From: Dermanyssus gallinae
Taxonomy: Eukaryota; Arthropoda; Arachnida; Mesostigmata; Dermanyssidae
NCBI GenBank assembly: GCA_003439945.1
Contig: QVRM01004010.1
Span: 19,935-83,934 of the forward strand
Direction of reading: 5' to 3'
Length of the DNA: 64,000 nucleotides
Shown here: positions 24,301 to 33,179 of the stretch, piece after piece
Numbering within the stretch: position 1 is the stretch's first letter
How the letters are laid out: every line of letters starts with the position of its first letter
Made by a program: the position numbers and the translations under genes
Notes under the pieces: generated by a model
Told to the model about the DNA's origin: nothing
Database searches by the model: none
Seen by the model: only the letters and a program-made list of their open reading frames with translations

Positions 24301-24489
24301 GTCTTGACGTGTCCACCAGATGGCCACATTGCTTTGTGCATCAGTGTACATGTTAGGTGTTGAACGAGAGATGTACACATTTGGTTCTGATAAGAGGCAA
24401 AGGCCTACCTGGTGTTGTGTGGTGTATGCGATCAGTAGGTCGTGGGCCGCCCGGCACCGATTGAGGTTTACCTGGAGAAACCTGACCAT
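21385..24489 (-). CDS. R1-clade LINE ORF2: APE endonuclease plus reverse transcriptase (1034 aa, open)
   Basis: Nicks the target and primes cDNA synthesis (target-primed reverse transcription). Residues 1-240 form the APE-type endonuclease: QVNLNRCRAAHDLL at the N-terminus, LLSEPN (catalytic Glu), GDFNAVHTAWGG near 125-137, FLDLTFA, and SDHRYLTFE near 205. The RT follows at about 415-720: APGKAPGPDGVPPD, RPICLLDAVSKL, YGFRRGRST, LLDVRNAFNTANW (motif A), GVPQGSVLGPVLWN (motif B) and IAYADDLALVV (motif C). A C-terminal zinc motif, CVLCDAGVPDDAAHTIETC, closes the conserved part. No RNase H domain is seen. The RPICLLD and VLGPVLWN wording is characteristic of R1-clade proteins. The ATG at 24487-24489 overlaps the ORF1 stop as TAATG, supporting this start. 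No frameshift or stop is present. Confidence 0.95.
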   Translation of the reverse strand: MVRFLQVNLNRCRAAHDLLIAYTTQHQVGLCLLSEPNVYISRSTPNMYTDAQSNVAIWWTRQDATLSLTDWGHAEGFVWAYLPHNNIVVYSCYFSPNKTLHDLEGYLDRLSVSIASHRYPKHSLLVTGDFNAVHTAWGGHRATDKGATLLDWMSEHNMTLANHRDVPTFARRGQTSFLDLTFADPSALRRIQDWKVQENEETLSDHRYLTFELLSPITRCPDTRRRTWQMRYINKKALQTFFRNRFNRLADTPLDADTLAKILAAACRAAGGPARRGGTRARPAKPWWSSVIQTARVDCLRANRTLTRARSWLAKRRRQGHNVDPLADATARVERLGDLYRTHRLYLRKLIQQAKVESWKALVDSVEVDVWGLPYRTVMGKLRAPPPPLPAEEICRVVLKLFPQQPARVHTSIPVDPEQIPEVTTEDIIEAAERLAPGKAPGPDGVPPDVVRLLARSYPKPLAKLVSRLLVEGRFPTQWKRAHLVLIPKPSASPGSSAHRPICLLDAVSKLVENVLVRRLNDNLEARDALSNNQYGFRRGRSTLDAVERVIEAARAEQQRPLWSRNYVLLILLDVRNAFNTANWSTIMSALEHKGISPYLRRILSSYLEERTLLTQGETHQITAGVPQGSVLGPVLWNVAYDGVLRLDDLPDGVETIAYADDLALVVTARTWTILEARANTALARINRWMTEHHLELAPQKTEALFLTGRRRIGPMSLELNGHALTPSRHARYLGVTLDTGLTGLPHIRQVTQKVARVSANLARILPREGGASDPKRRLLAAVAEAVALYAAPVWADLALRTDTARQALRRSQRGVAIRVSRAYRTVSTDVLLVLACLLPWDMLAEERSRRRLNGEISWTEAREATLAAWAEMWTHPPAGDTRGTWTRFLITDLRKWYTAQGPMTYYAAQALSGHGQFQAYMMKIGKAATDICVLCDAGVPDDAAHTIETCTALSAYRDSSPFTLRASTAQVIVTHMVDSTTNWGAGLKYLDRLMREKIRLENNRRARFVARSPPDLTQQDLPARDAPTDQGKG

Positions 24490-24491
24490 TA
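24487..24491 (-). promoter_or_regulatory. UAAUG stop-start junction between ORF1 and ORF2
   Basis: The ORF1 stop TAA (24491-24489) shares its last A with the ORF2 ATG (24489-24487). UAAUG-dependent translational coupling has been reported for SART1, also of the R1 clade. Here the same pentamer is seen directly and the coupling mechanism is inferred. Confidence 0.8.
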
Positions 24492-26657
24492 CTCTTCCTG
24501 GGGGGTTTCAACCTGGGAGGCATTGCCCGCCGTTTGCCAGTCTTCCGTCGGCGCGAGGGTCCTACGGCAAAATTGTCGCCGCCCTCGATCCAACGCGTGT
24601 TCAGCGGGTCTGGATGCTTCTGGTAGGGCGCCACCTGTTTTTGGCTCTCCATGTGAAATAGACTCCCTCCGCTTACGTGATTCTTGTAGCTGTGTGCGGT
24701 ATGACGGGCAGGCCATACTGTCGGCTCTGTGGCCCGAGACCTCGCACACAATACAGTGTGTTGTCTCGGCTTTACACGCAGCCACCGCATGGTCTGGCGA
24801 TCCGCATCGACGACAGAGGCGGGCGGCCGTTTTGGGTGCCGTGCAGGTAGCAGCCTTGTGGCCGGGTCTCTGGCAGTTGAAGCACGTGGGCAACCTCTCC
24901 CAGACCTCGGGCCTGCACCTGCTGCCCGCGATCAGGATAGATCGCTGGGCCTGAAGCCACCGGGCTGTAGGGGCCGTCACCTTTAGCAACGTGTACCAGC
25001 GGGTCGTGGTGCGGCCCTGGCGTGGGTCACTAGCCACTATAGGAACCGCCTCAGTGGCCGCCAGTAGCTGACGGATGTCTGTCTCTATTCTTCTAGCACT
25101 GGCCAGAGGATTAATGCCCCATAAGGCCACTTCTCGCAAGCCGTCACTGATTCGGCTGTCAGTCTGGTGGCCAGTTGCCTTGCTGATGTCTTCTGCCAAC
25201 TGAGCCCCGAGATCCTGGGTGATGCCCCGTAGTCGGATAATGACGTCACCGTCATTATTCCTGACGAGGCCGCTAACAGCCGACTCCACTTGTGTGTTGT
25301 CGGCCAGATGAGCTCGTAGACTCTTCACTGTGTCGGCCCAGGTCTGGCCCTCTCCGACCCTGACCCTGAGAGACAATTGTCCCGCCAGGACTGGGGCCGG
25401 TGGCGGGGCTTTACTCGCACTCATTGGCGACCGACCTGCTTGCGGCCTGTCTGCCCGGCAAAGCTCTATAAGGCCATCTCGTGATGACTGGGCCACGAGA
25501 GCCGCCAGAATCCGCTGCGTCGTCTCTGATCGCCACTGGTGGGCGACGTATAGGAGAGGGGGTTCCGTGCTCGCTGAGGTTGAGAGCTGGGTCATGCGAT
25601 CAATAACGGAGCGGAACAGAGTGATAACAGCCTCGTCGCAGGGCTTGTTGGGATGTAAAATGCCTACTACAAGGTGGCGATCTTCACCTCCGTTGCCTGG
25701 AGACCCAGCGAGGGTCTCCCAGGTGTCTGTGGTATGCAACACCGCCGCCGTACCTGGGGGCTGTGTAAGCAGCCGCGGTAGAGAGGGAAACTGACTAGCG
25801 AGACCGGCGAGTGCCTCCGAGTCAGCCTTTGCCCCCGGGACGACCAGCACGCCCCTCACTTCTCGGAGGGAAGTGATCCTCTCGAAAGATGGAGGAACCT
25901 GCCGAAGGGAGCTCAGAGGCCAGAATAGGCCCATTAGTTTAGCAAAGTCTTCAGCCGTCGTCGCCGCCGCGATACGCGATTCCAGATACACTCGGGCAGC
26001 CTCAGGATCCGCCGGGGCGCAGCGCAGGCAGATTGCTGAAGGGTCCGAAGATTGAGGAGGCCGCGCCAGCAACTCATCTCGTTCCCTCTGTGCCGCCTCC
26101 AACAAGGCCCGGAGGCTCCCGATCTCCTCCTCCGCGTCCTCCAGCGAGGTCCGCAGAGAAACCTTAAAGGAGTCCACCGCAGTTTCGACCCTGCGGAGAT
26201 CTAGGTCCAGTTTCTCTGATACCTCTTTTAGCTCCATCCTGGTATTCCTTAACTTGCAGGCCTCTACCACTGTCTTAACATCTCCCTTGAGGACCGCTAA
26301 CGCCCGGCCGTATGCCGCCTCTGCGTCAAAGCCCCGTTTACGATCAGCCTCCGCGCAGTCCGTCGCCTCCGTCGCAGAGGTCTTGAGTGTCCCGGTGTGT
26401 TGGTCACCGACGTCAGAGATGCGCTTCTTGTCGGAGCGAAGGCCCGTCGGGGATGTATCCGCCGGGCGTTTTCTTATGCCGACAGACTCGGCGCACGACT
26501 GGTCCATCTCATTTAGAGATTCTACACCATCGACGTCAATGGCAGGACGGCCCGGTTCCTCAACAGGAACGTTAAGGTCGCTCCTTATCTCCTTGCTGGT
26601 AGGCAGCGGAGGATCTGGCGGCGGCCTCGCATGGCCCGACGACCGGCGTACGGGCAT
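24489..26657 (-). CDS. R1-clade LINE ORF1 (gag-like, 722 aa, open)
   Basis: RNA-binding partner of ORF2 that would coat the LINE transcript. The N-terminal roughly 120 residues are polar. A likely coiled-coil segment rich in Glu/Leu lies at about 135-200 (LKEVSEKLDLDLRRVET, then DAEEEIGSLRALLEAAQRE). The middle has an ERITSLREVRGVLVV segment that also occurs in the broken ORF1 near 3.7 kb. Three CCHC knuckles follow at about 600-655: CFNCQRPGHKAATC, CRRCGSPDHAVAAC and CIVCEVSGHRADSMAC. The ATG at 26655-26657 follows an A35 tract by six bases in the sense direction. The frame is uninterrupted and ends in the UAAUG junction. Confidence 0.92.
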   Translation of the reverse strand: MPVRRSSGHARPPPDPPLPTSKEIRSDLNVPVEEPGRPAIDVDGVESLNEMDQSCAESVGIRKRPADTSPTGLRSDKKRISDVGDQHTGTLKTSATEATDCAEADRKRGFDAEAAYGRALAVLKGDVKTVVEACKLRNTRMELKEVSEKLDLDLRRVETAVDSFKVSLRTSLEDAEEEIGSLRALLEAAQRERDELLARPPQSSDPSAICLRCAPADPEAARVYLESRIAAATTAEDFAKLMGLFWPLSSLRQVPPSFERITSLREVRGVLVVPGAKADSEALAGLASQFPSLPRLLTQPPGTAAVLHTTDTWETLAGSPGNGGEDRHLVVGILHPNKPCDEAVITLFRSVIDRMTQLSTSASTEPPLLYVAHQWRSETTQRILAALVAQSSRDGLIELCRADRPQAGRSPMSASKAPPPAPVLAGQLSLRVRVGEGQTWADTVKSLRAHLADNTQVESAVSGLVRNNDGDVIIRLRGITQDLGAQLAEDISKATGHQTDSRISDGLREVALWGINPLASARRIETDIRQLLAATEAVPIVASDPRQGRTTTRWYTLLKVTAPTARWLQAQRSILIAGSRCRPEVWERLPTCFNCQRPGHKAATCTAPKTAARLCRRCGSPDHAVAACKAETTHCIVCEVSGHRADSMACPSYRTQLQESRKRRESISHGEPKTGGALPEASRPAEHALDRGRRQFCRRTLAPTEDWQTAGNASQVETPQEE

Positions 26658-26662
26658 ATCTT

Positions 26663-26663
<1 letters not shown>

Positions 26664-26698
<35 letters not shown>
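26664..26698 (-). repeat. A35 tract immediately 5' of ORF1 start
   Basis: 35 T on the plus strand, so a poly(A) run in the sense leader ending six bases before the ORF1 ATG. It is either part of the LINE leader or the tail of an older insertion into which the LINE jumped. Confidence 0.85.
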
Positions 26699-26757
26699 CG
26701 GGCGTGTTAGATTAAGCAATGCCTACTTGGTAAATCGCCTCACAGGTCTGCTTCGTT

Positions 26758-26907
26758 GGACTGCGCGCGGAGACGAGACGGCTTCGTCTTCGTCTACACT
26801 GTCCGTCGGACAGCGCGCGGAGAGGAGATTGCTTCGTCTTCGTCCGCACTGTCCGTCGGACTGCGCGCGGAGACGAGATGGCTTCGTCTTCTCTCGCACA
26901 CAGCGCT
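26758..26907 (-). promoter_or_regulatory. 50-bp tandem repeats in LINE 5' UTR, about 3 copies
   Basis: Units start at 26758, 26808 and 26858 with the core GGACTGCGCGCGGAGACGAG plus GCTTCGTCTTCGTC. The third unit diverges at its end. Tandem 5' UTR monomers act as promoters in some LINEs (for example mouse L1); that role here is inferred. Confidence 0.7.
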
Positions 26908-26944
26908 CGGCCAGAGCAATTGTAAGCCAAGCCTACACTGTTCT

Positions 26945-26955
26945 AAGATGGCGGC
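26945..26955 (+). promoter_or_regulatory. YY1-like motif AAGATGGCGGC in LINE 5' UTR
   Basis: An exact match to the classical YY1 consensus core, on the strand antisense to the LINE and about 230 bp inside its 5' end. A YY1 site in the human L1 5' UTR helps position initiation. Any function here is speculative because a single 11-mer can occur by chance. Confidence 0.35.
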
Positions 26956-27183
26956 GCCCACGCAGTGCTGTGTTACTTCGTGGCGTGCACGAGAATAAGA
27001 AACTCACAGAATTTGAGACAACTCACCAACGACTCCTTTCTTGTGCACAGTGTACTCCTAGTCACTAAGTTTATCTGTTCCACACAATGAAACGAACGAA
27101 GGAGTCTCCCGTACTACTATCCGATGATATTTTCCGGGACCGATCTCACATGCGTCCGCATCGTTCGTCTGCAACACGAGACT

Positions 27184-27196
27184 TTATCCCAGATTC
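27184..27196. repeat. target-site duplication, right copy
   Basis: TTATCCCAGATTC, identical to 21160-21172. It marks the 5' end of the LINE (or of the composite insertion). Confidence 0.8.
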
Positions 27197-29179
27197 ACTG
27201 AAGTGTAACTTTGCCCCGGTTGGTCGTCGCACGGCGGAATCGCTTGGTTCAGCGTTAGATATTTAGCCAGTTTTAGAAGGTCTGTAGCAAAAAAGAGCGG
27301 ATGAGTTTGTCCCTGTTATCCGTTCTGTTGTCTTGACGTTACCCGTCTTGGCGTACCTGCGAAGCTGCTACAACGGGCGGCTCTATTTATAACCTGGCCC
27401 TTGGTTACCGCTATTAAACGTTAACTCGGCTGCCAAGCAAGCGAGTTTCCAGACTGTTTCAAAACGTTTTGTGTTGTCTCCCTGTATAAGAAGATGGGGA
27501 GGAGCAGATTTTTACCGTCTAATAACCGTCCTATATCTGTAGTATAGTACTGCTCTAAAATATTAAAGAAAACAGTGATGCCTCGACCGAATTGTCAATT
27601 GGACGTATGGAATCGTTCTCATCTGATCTGAATTTTACCTTCGCCGTGCTCCATCAATAAACGTGGCGTTTTTGAAATTGTGGCAGTATGTTGATGATTC
27701 GGTAGAGGTTAAGAAAATCTGCTTGGGAGTTTTCCTTAATGTAGCGGTTGCTTTTAGCTGCCGTAATTACAATGTTTTTGCCCAAATGTTGGCACACCTA
27801 GGCAACATTCCCTCTACGGTCTACAAATTTAACCCGATGCAATAATCAGCTTGCATCATCGAAAAAGGACAGACTCTGGTGTATACCGGCATGGCGATGA
27901 ACTCTGTAACCACCCCCTTTGCTTAGTTATGATGCTTGCTCTACATAGTACTCGCAGCTCTGCATTATCTGCGCTCGCAGAACAAAACAGCACTTATTTT
28001 GCTTTAGGAAGCACGCTTGCTTCTTTCCCACTGACTTGCGAGACCCACAAAGAACAAGTTCAGCGTATTTTGCATGTGCTAATCTTTATCCGGTTGCAAT
28101 GTATATAAACATATATTTTTATTGAAACTAAACCTAATGATAGTGCCGGCGACTAAGAAAGTGCTTTGCGATAGAGTTGGCCAGCTTGTCGCATAGGATA
28201 TAATATTTTCAGGCCAATTACATACTGGTTAGGAAAACAATTTTTTGTGTGGCCTAGCAACTATTTCAGGCGTAGTGCCAACTCATTTTAACTTTGGTTA
28301 TTACTGTTTTTTCAGATAGCGCTTAACCTGGAATTCGCTACTGACCTAGTAAAAGCTCATGCATTTAGATGATATAAATTATTAAGGTGTTTATGAGGCA
28401 TTGTAATATAGCGCTCAACCTAGTTTGTTGCCGTTACAAGACCTGTTTGCGTGTTTTAGTTAGTCCACATTTCGCGGCTGTTTGAAAACGTAACATTTTC
28501 TTATTCAGCAGATTTGCCGTATTTTGCAAATGTCTATGCGTTTCCCTTTACGACGACAGACAGCTACGTTGTCCGAGCATTTTCCCAGGTAAATCAGCAT
28601 CCAATCAATACGAGCAAACATTTGTTTGCTAAATGTACGTGTCAGCCGAAGCTGCAAGCATCGCGGCAATGGAAGCACGAGTGTGTTGTCGAGGAGACCA
28701 GAGCGGGAATAAGTAAAAGGGCCGCCCCTCCCTGCCCCGTCCATTCGGTCCGTCAAGCGCAGAACAGCGAGGTGTCTGCCTGCCTGATTTGGAACGAGTA
28801 ACCGCTCGCAAAAGAATCATACTCTCGGTCTGTCAAATTTGCCGTCATTGCTGAATGGTTAGGGCATCTCTCTCTCTCTTTCACACACACACCTCGGTAC
28901 TCCACCAGCGCCGTGGCCTCTATCTGCTTTGGTTCGTTTTCAGACGAAGCCTCTCCTCCTATAGCAACGTTCCCTCAATTCGCCTGCCCGCCTCGCCTGA
29001 ATGAATTCAATCTACCGTTCGGGCCCGTCATGGACTTTGAGGACTCTTTAGGGGGGGGGGGGGGGAGGGGCGAGAAGCAGGCAGACAGCCCATCGCAAGC
29101 AGTCTGGGTTTGCTGCTGAGCTGAATGATGGGGGTCTCCGGGCTAAGCGAGCATAACGCCAACATCCAATTACCATAAA
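27197..29179. other. no recognised gene
   Basis: Short frames only. A (CT)n(CA)n tract lies at about 28867-28892, just after an ATGGTTAGGGCATC sequence that resembles a pol III A box, and a G run interrupted once lies near 29049-29066. Neither is tied to a gene. Confidence 0.45.
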
Positions 29180-29340
29180 CGGAAGCGTCTGGATCTTTCT
29201 CTGTTCTTTTCGTGTCCCGTTTTCCCTTCTTTTCGCCTTCTTTTGTCTGTGCGTACACAAGGATGCTGTCATTTTTAAATCTCGACCGACCAGGAGATGC
29301 AAATGCCAGCAGTTGGCCAATCAGCGTGGCCACAGCCTGC
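29180..29340 (-). repeat. putative SINE copy (minus)
   Basis: In the minus sense this matches 43335-43500 through GTCGAGAT...GACAGCATYCKTGTGTACGC, then an A-rich CAGACAAAAGAAGG-type stretch. The copies are diverged and I cannot see a pol III A box in this one. Confidence 0.45.
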
Positions 29341-29528
29341 TAGTTTCGCTGTTTTGCCCTGCAATCTGCCATTCAATAAGCGAAAGCTTAATATGAAAAG
29401 CTTGCGTTTCAAAGCACTAGCTGAGCTACTGATAAACGTTTAACTATACCACCCGCATGTATTTATGCCTCTATCCTAAGTGACAACCATTCTGCCGTTC
29501 TCTTCTCTCTCTCGATCTTTCTCTCTCT

Positions 29529-29530
<2 letters not shown>

Positions 29531-29562
<32 letters not shown>
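29531..29562. repeat. (CT)n-(TA)n microsatellite
   Basis: A CTCTCTCTTTCT stretch running into a TA tract. Confidence 0.8.
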
Positions 29563-29563
<1 letters not shown>

Positions 29564-29589
29564 GCCATTCATATCGTTATGTATTTATT

Positions 29590-30174
29590 GCGAGGTTTGC
29601 TAGAACTCGGCAAGAAAATAATTTTTCTCAATGGAAGGAGGACGCGGAAACGTCTTGTTTAGGAGAGAGAGAGTGAAGTTTATAAAAGTAGTTACTCTGC
29701 TTTTTTCTCCTACATAGTTGTGCGAAATCTACGTTTTGCGGGAGAACCAGTCAACGCATGAAGGAACCGATTATACCGGCGTGTTCGGAGGAAAATTCAC
29801 ACGGAAGACACTTCACTAGCTTGCGTAGCGAAAAGCGAATAACGAGATTAAGAAAAGTCATAAAACGTCGATATGTTACATTAACGTTTTTGTTAATGAA
29901 AAATCGTAATTTTTTTCCATTACGACCAAAAATGTACGTCCAAAAGATCACTCTCGCACAATAGCAAATTTAATGCCCACCATTTTCGTACCAAAGTGAT
30001 GGTGCTGCGTTACGTAGTTGTCAAGTAACTAGGCTTTTTCGATAGCCATATCGAAAGCGAAGGCATGCATACTTGCATAGGGTGCATGAGATAGTTAGGT
30101 ACATCTTTTGAGGTTTGGTAGAACTCGGCAAGAGGATAATTTTTCCTAGTGGAAGGAGGGGGCGGAAACGTATG
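29590..30174 (+). repeat. pair of about 65-bp direct repeats
   Basis: 29590-29656 and 30108-30174 share GAGGTTTG(C/G)TAGAACTCGGCAAGA, an ATAATTTTTC block and a GGAAGGAGG block, about 85 percent by eye. They lie 518 bp apart in the same orientation. The intervening sequence is not coding. Confidence 0.6.
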
Positions 30175-30633
30175 TATCGTTGGTACGAAAAGCTCATGTT
30201 TCATCTTGAAAACGTCTTATTGCACCATGACAACTTCCCGGTATTCAGCTCCACAGCCGCTGTGCCAAAATTGAGGCTTAAACTGCTGCTCCATTCCCCT
30301 CACTCACCATATTGACCCTTTGTGACTTTTTTCTATTCCCAATCCTCAGGGCCTGGCTGGGGGATAGACATTTCGTGCGATGGCGAGGTGATCGCCGAAC
30401 AGGATTTGTCTGATTTCGTTTAGGATGCTTTATGCATATTCGTCACCCTACCATAACAATAAGGATGAGTTAGAAACAAGCGGACAAGATTTTTAGTAAC
30501 CTACTTAGTCACTGATATGGCTCGTATTCGTAACTCTTATTACGTTCCCATTTTGACAACTAAAAGGACCTTGCAGAGAAACATTGGCTGGATTTATTTT
30601 ATAGTTGAGAATATAAATATTAGAAATATTTTA

Positions 30634-30863
30634 GTCTCCGTCCCTATCGGGCTTAGCATCGCCGTGTGGCATATATTTAATACGTCGAGAGCAGGTTATG
30701 TTAAGATACCTACGGTTCTCCCCAACAGTCATAGTGGCAATTGGTCAGCATGGTCGCAGACTCTTAGCGGTATGGTTTATCATTTATTCTCAATCAGCAT
30801 CGCCTCAGACATTGAAGAAGGTTCTATTAACTGTAGAGATTGAACTGGAGATACCCCAGTAGA
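30634..30863 (+). repeat. interspersed repeat, copy 2
   Basis: Contains CGTCCCTATCGGGCTTAGC, GGTATGGTTTATCATTTATTC, a CAGCATCGCCTCA block and a terminal GAGATACCCCAGTAG. The last block matches GCGACACCCCAGTGG in copy 3. Confidence 0.65.
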
Positions 30864-32956
30864 ATGTTTTAAAAGTGCGTTTTAATAGAATAGAATAGAA
30901 AGCGCCTTTATTTGCCGAATAAAGGGTGGAAAAGAAGACCAGGTAGGCAATGACGCCCACGAAGCCGCCTTGTTGTGCGATTCTCTGGCTACACGCCAGG
31001 CGAACATATTATTGATTGTTTCGAGTTTTGCAATACATTTTGGTAAAAACACTACTTGACTTCTACGATTGTTCATTGTCACGTTGAAAAAACGGTCGAT
31101 AAGATCAGCACTTGAGTTTTATTGATAACATGTGCAATGATTATGACTTTATCATTCTCTAAGACTATTGCCCGTGTACGATTTTGCTCTGATGCGTCTG
31201 AGCATCATCGTCAGATGAAGCATTGAGTGTAAACACACGTATTTCACATGTTTCTATCTTGATGACAATGGTGACTAGCATTCGAGAGCCCTTGACCCCC
31301 CGATCACAATTTAAACTCATATGGGGGTTATTTGATGTGTATAGTTAATATACAAAGTTAAATTGGTTATCATTCTGGCCCATTAAGCATGGGCGTTCTA
31401 GCAGCTTGTTTTAAAAATAAGGTTTGCTCGACTGAATGAGCACACAGGGTGATAATCAACATCACCTAAAAAGCATCCGCACAGTTTGAGTTCTAAAATA
31501 AAAATAAAATTCTTCTGCTGTGTATCTATCTGACATTGTCGTAGTGCCGCTCTCAGATAAATGTCGTACAGCGGTCAGAGTTTTAAAAAATCGGCGGAAC
31601 CAACACGGTACGGCAGCTTGTAAGGTGCTTGGTATCAACAGTTCGCCAAAAAAACCCGGGTGCGTGTCCATCTAATAGATCTCTAGGTCTATCTATGACA
31701 TGTACCTATAGTATTCATAACATTTTGTGAGTAAACATGACGACTCAGGCCAAAATGAAGGCTATCTAAATGTTCTATTATTGTATTTATTTTTAACATT
31801 TCACCTAGATTAACGCACCTCTCGCAGGTCGGAACTGACTTTTCTTCTGAAAGGTTTTGAGAAGCCGTGATATACATGTGTAACTGGAAGTCTGCGTGCT
31901 CAGTGTGAGACTGACAAACCCATTAGACCCGGACTCTTTTCACACCCCCAGACGCAGCAATATCTCGCACTTCATCAAAACGAAATAACTAGCTGTACAA
32001 AGGAGAACGTGCTTAGTGAGAAGCATGCGTACGAAACATAACTGTTTTTTTTTGTGTTTTTCGACCGCAGAACATTCAACTGAAGCAAAGGTCATGGCTG
32101 GATGAACATTCTTCTAAAAACGAAGACCTCACGCATGTTATGTTACACTATAAGTAGCAACGGGTGACCTCCCGTCCTTCCACAACACAACGCTGTCACA
32201 CACAACTGTCGCTTTGCTAGGCCATTCTTTGTTTATGAAACGACTCTTAAAGGCCATGTTTGAGAAAACGCGTCCAACAACGTAAGTGTGTCTACATACG
32301 TGCAGATCATGGACCAGGTGCGGCAACAGGACATGTGATTTGACATGACGTAGCCGACATTCAACGACGAAAGACAACATCTGTTCGGAATGAGAAACTA
32401 TGGCTACACGTTCGCGCGGAAACAGTTGTTTAGTTCAGAGTGCTAACAAATTAAATGTTAACGACTGACTTTAGCTATGGCTGCGATATTCATCTGCTGA
32501 AGAGGCAAACAACAGGCCACATATAGATCAATTAGGCATGCAGATAAATCATCGCACATGCGCCAAGTTACCATAATGTGAGTAGTCTCAGGAAAGGGTA
32601 CGTATTCCATTCTACAAGTCGGACAAAGGAGACTGTCGATACAAGCTCAATATGATTAATCGTTAAGTGTCAGAACCTCTGTTTTGCTGCCTCGTCCGAA
32701 CGCCATCAAGACGTCGGCGTAGAAACCAAGCGACAATCTGACACTGATATACAACAAATAACTTGCCCGTACTTTCCCTGCTAACTGTTAACAGGATTAA
32801 TCTCTCTCATTTCGGTAAGATATGCTAAACGTCTTCGAGCTACCTCCCCAGTCCCTCTGCCGATTAAAGTCTTAAACTGCCCGGTTCTAGAAGTTTATTA
32901 ATAACAACGCCTTCACGGGCTCACCAAAAGAATGATACATGTATGTATGTATCTAG
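30864..32956. other. no recognised gene
   Basis: Unassigned AT-rich DNA. A GTGAGACTGACAAACCCATT block at about 31903 resembles GTGACACTCACAAACCCACT at about 53524. A DIQRRKTTSV string near 32350 faintly resembles the RLE-LINE C-terminal motif. Confidence 0.4.
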
Positions 32957-33010
32957 GGCGCTGGCGAATGTACCACGCCACCCCGGTGGCGAGGTACATT
33001 CGCCAGCGCC
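32957..33010. repeat. near-perfect 54-bp palindrome
   Basis: The left arm 32957-32982 and right arm 32985-33010 are reverse complements over 26 bp with one mismatch and a 2-nt centre. The DNA could form a cruciform, or a hairpin if transcribed. The right arm is also the first 26 bases of the tRNA-like head that follows. Confidence 0.9.
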
Positions 33011-33179
33011 TCGCGACCGGAGAAGACACATAGGTGCGCGGGTTCGAGCCCCACCGTTGCACATTTGCATCTATGGGGTCCGTCTATGAAGCAATGCGAA
33101 AAGCAGTCCCGTGGACGTTAAAATTAAGTCAATCATCACTTTCACCCGGCTATTGTTAAGCCCAGAGGGAATTCCCGTA
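32985..33179 (+). repeat. putative tRNA-derived SINE
   Basis: A 71-nt tRNA-like head (32985-33055) begins GGTGG and ends CCACC. It has an A-box-like TGGCGAGGTAC at 32987 and a good B box, GGTTCGAGCCC, at about 33041. A non-tRNA body follows up to the left end of the Tc1-like element at 33180. I could not fold a convincing complete cloverleaf, so a functional tRNA is unlikely. A SINE or tRNA relic fits best. Confidence 0.5.

Larger units (their letters stand above)
21173..27183 (-). mobile_element. R1-clade LINE, apparently full length
   Basis: A 6.0 kb minus-strand element: 5' UTR with 50-bp tandem repeats (26664-27183), ORF1 of 722 codons, ORF2 of 1034 codons, a short 3' UTR (21190-21384) and an A17 tail. 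It is flanked by a 13-bp direct repeat, TTATCCCAGATTC. Both ORFs are uninterrupted, which marks a recent and perhaps competent insertion. No 28S rRNA sequence flanks it, so unlike true R1 it is not in rDNA here. An alternative is that the part upstream of the internal A35 tract (26699-27183) is an older poly(A)-tailed insertion that received the LINE in its tail; the outer duplication would then belong to that older event. Confidence 0.85.

Noticed and set aside
21173..27183. R1 insertion in 28S rDNA
   Set aside because: The flanking sequence shows no rRNA-like stretches, and the 13-bp duplication differs from what is expected for the rDNA site.
32985..33055. A functional tRNA gene
   Set aside because: Box B is good and the ends pair, but I could not fold standard D and anticodon arms. 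A SINE head or tRNA relic fits better.
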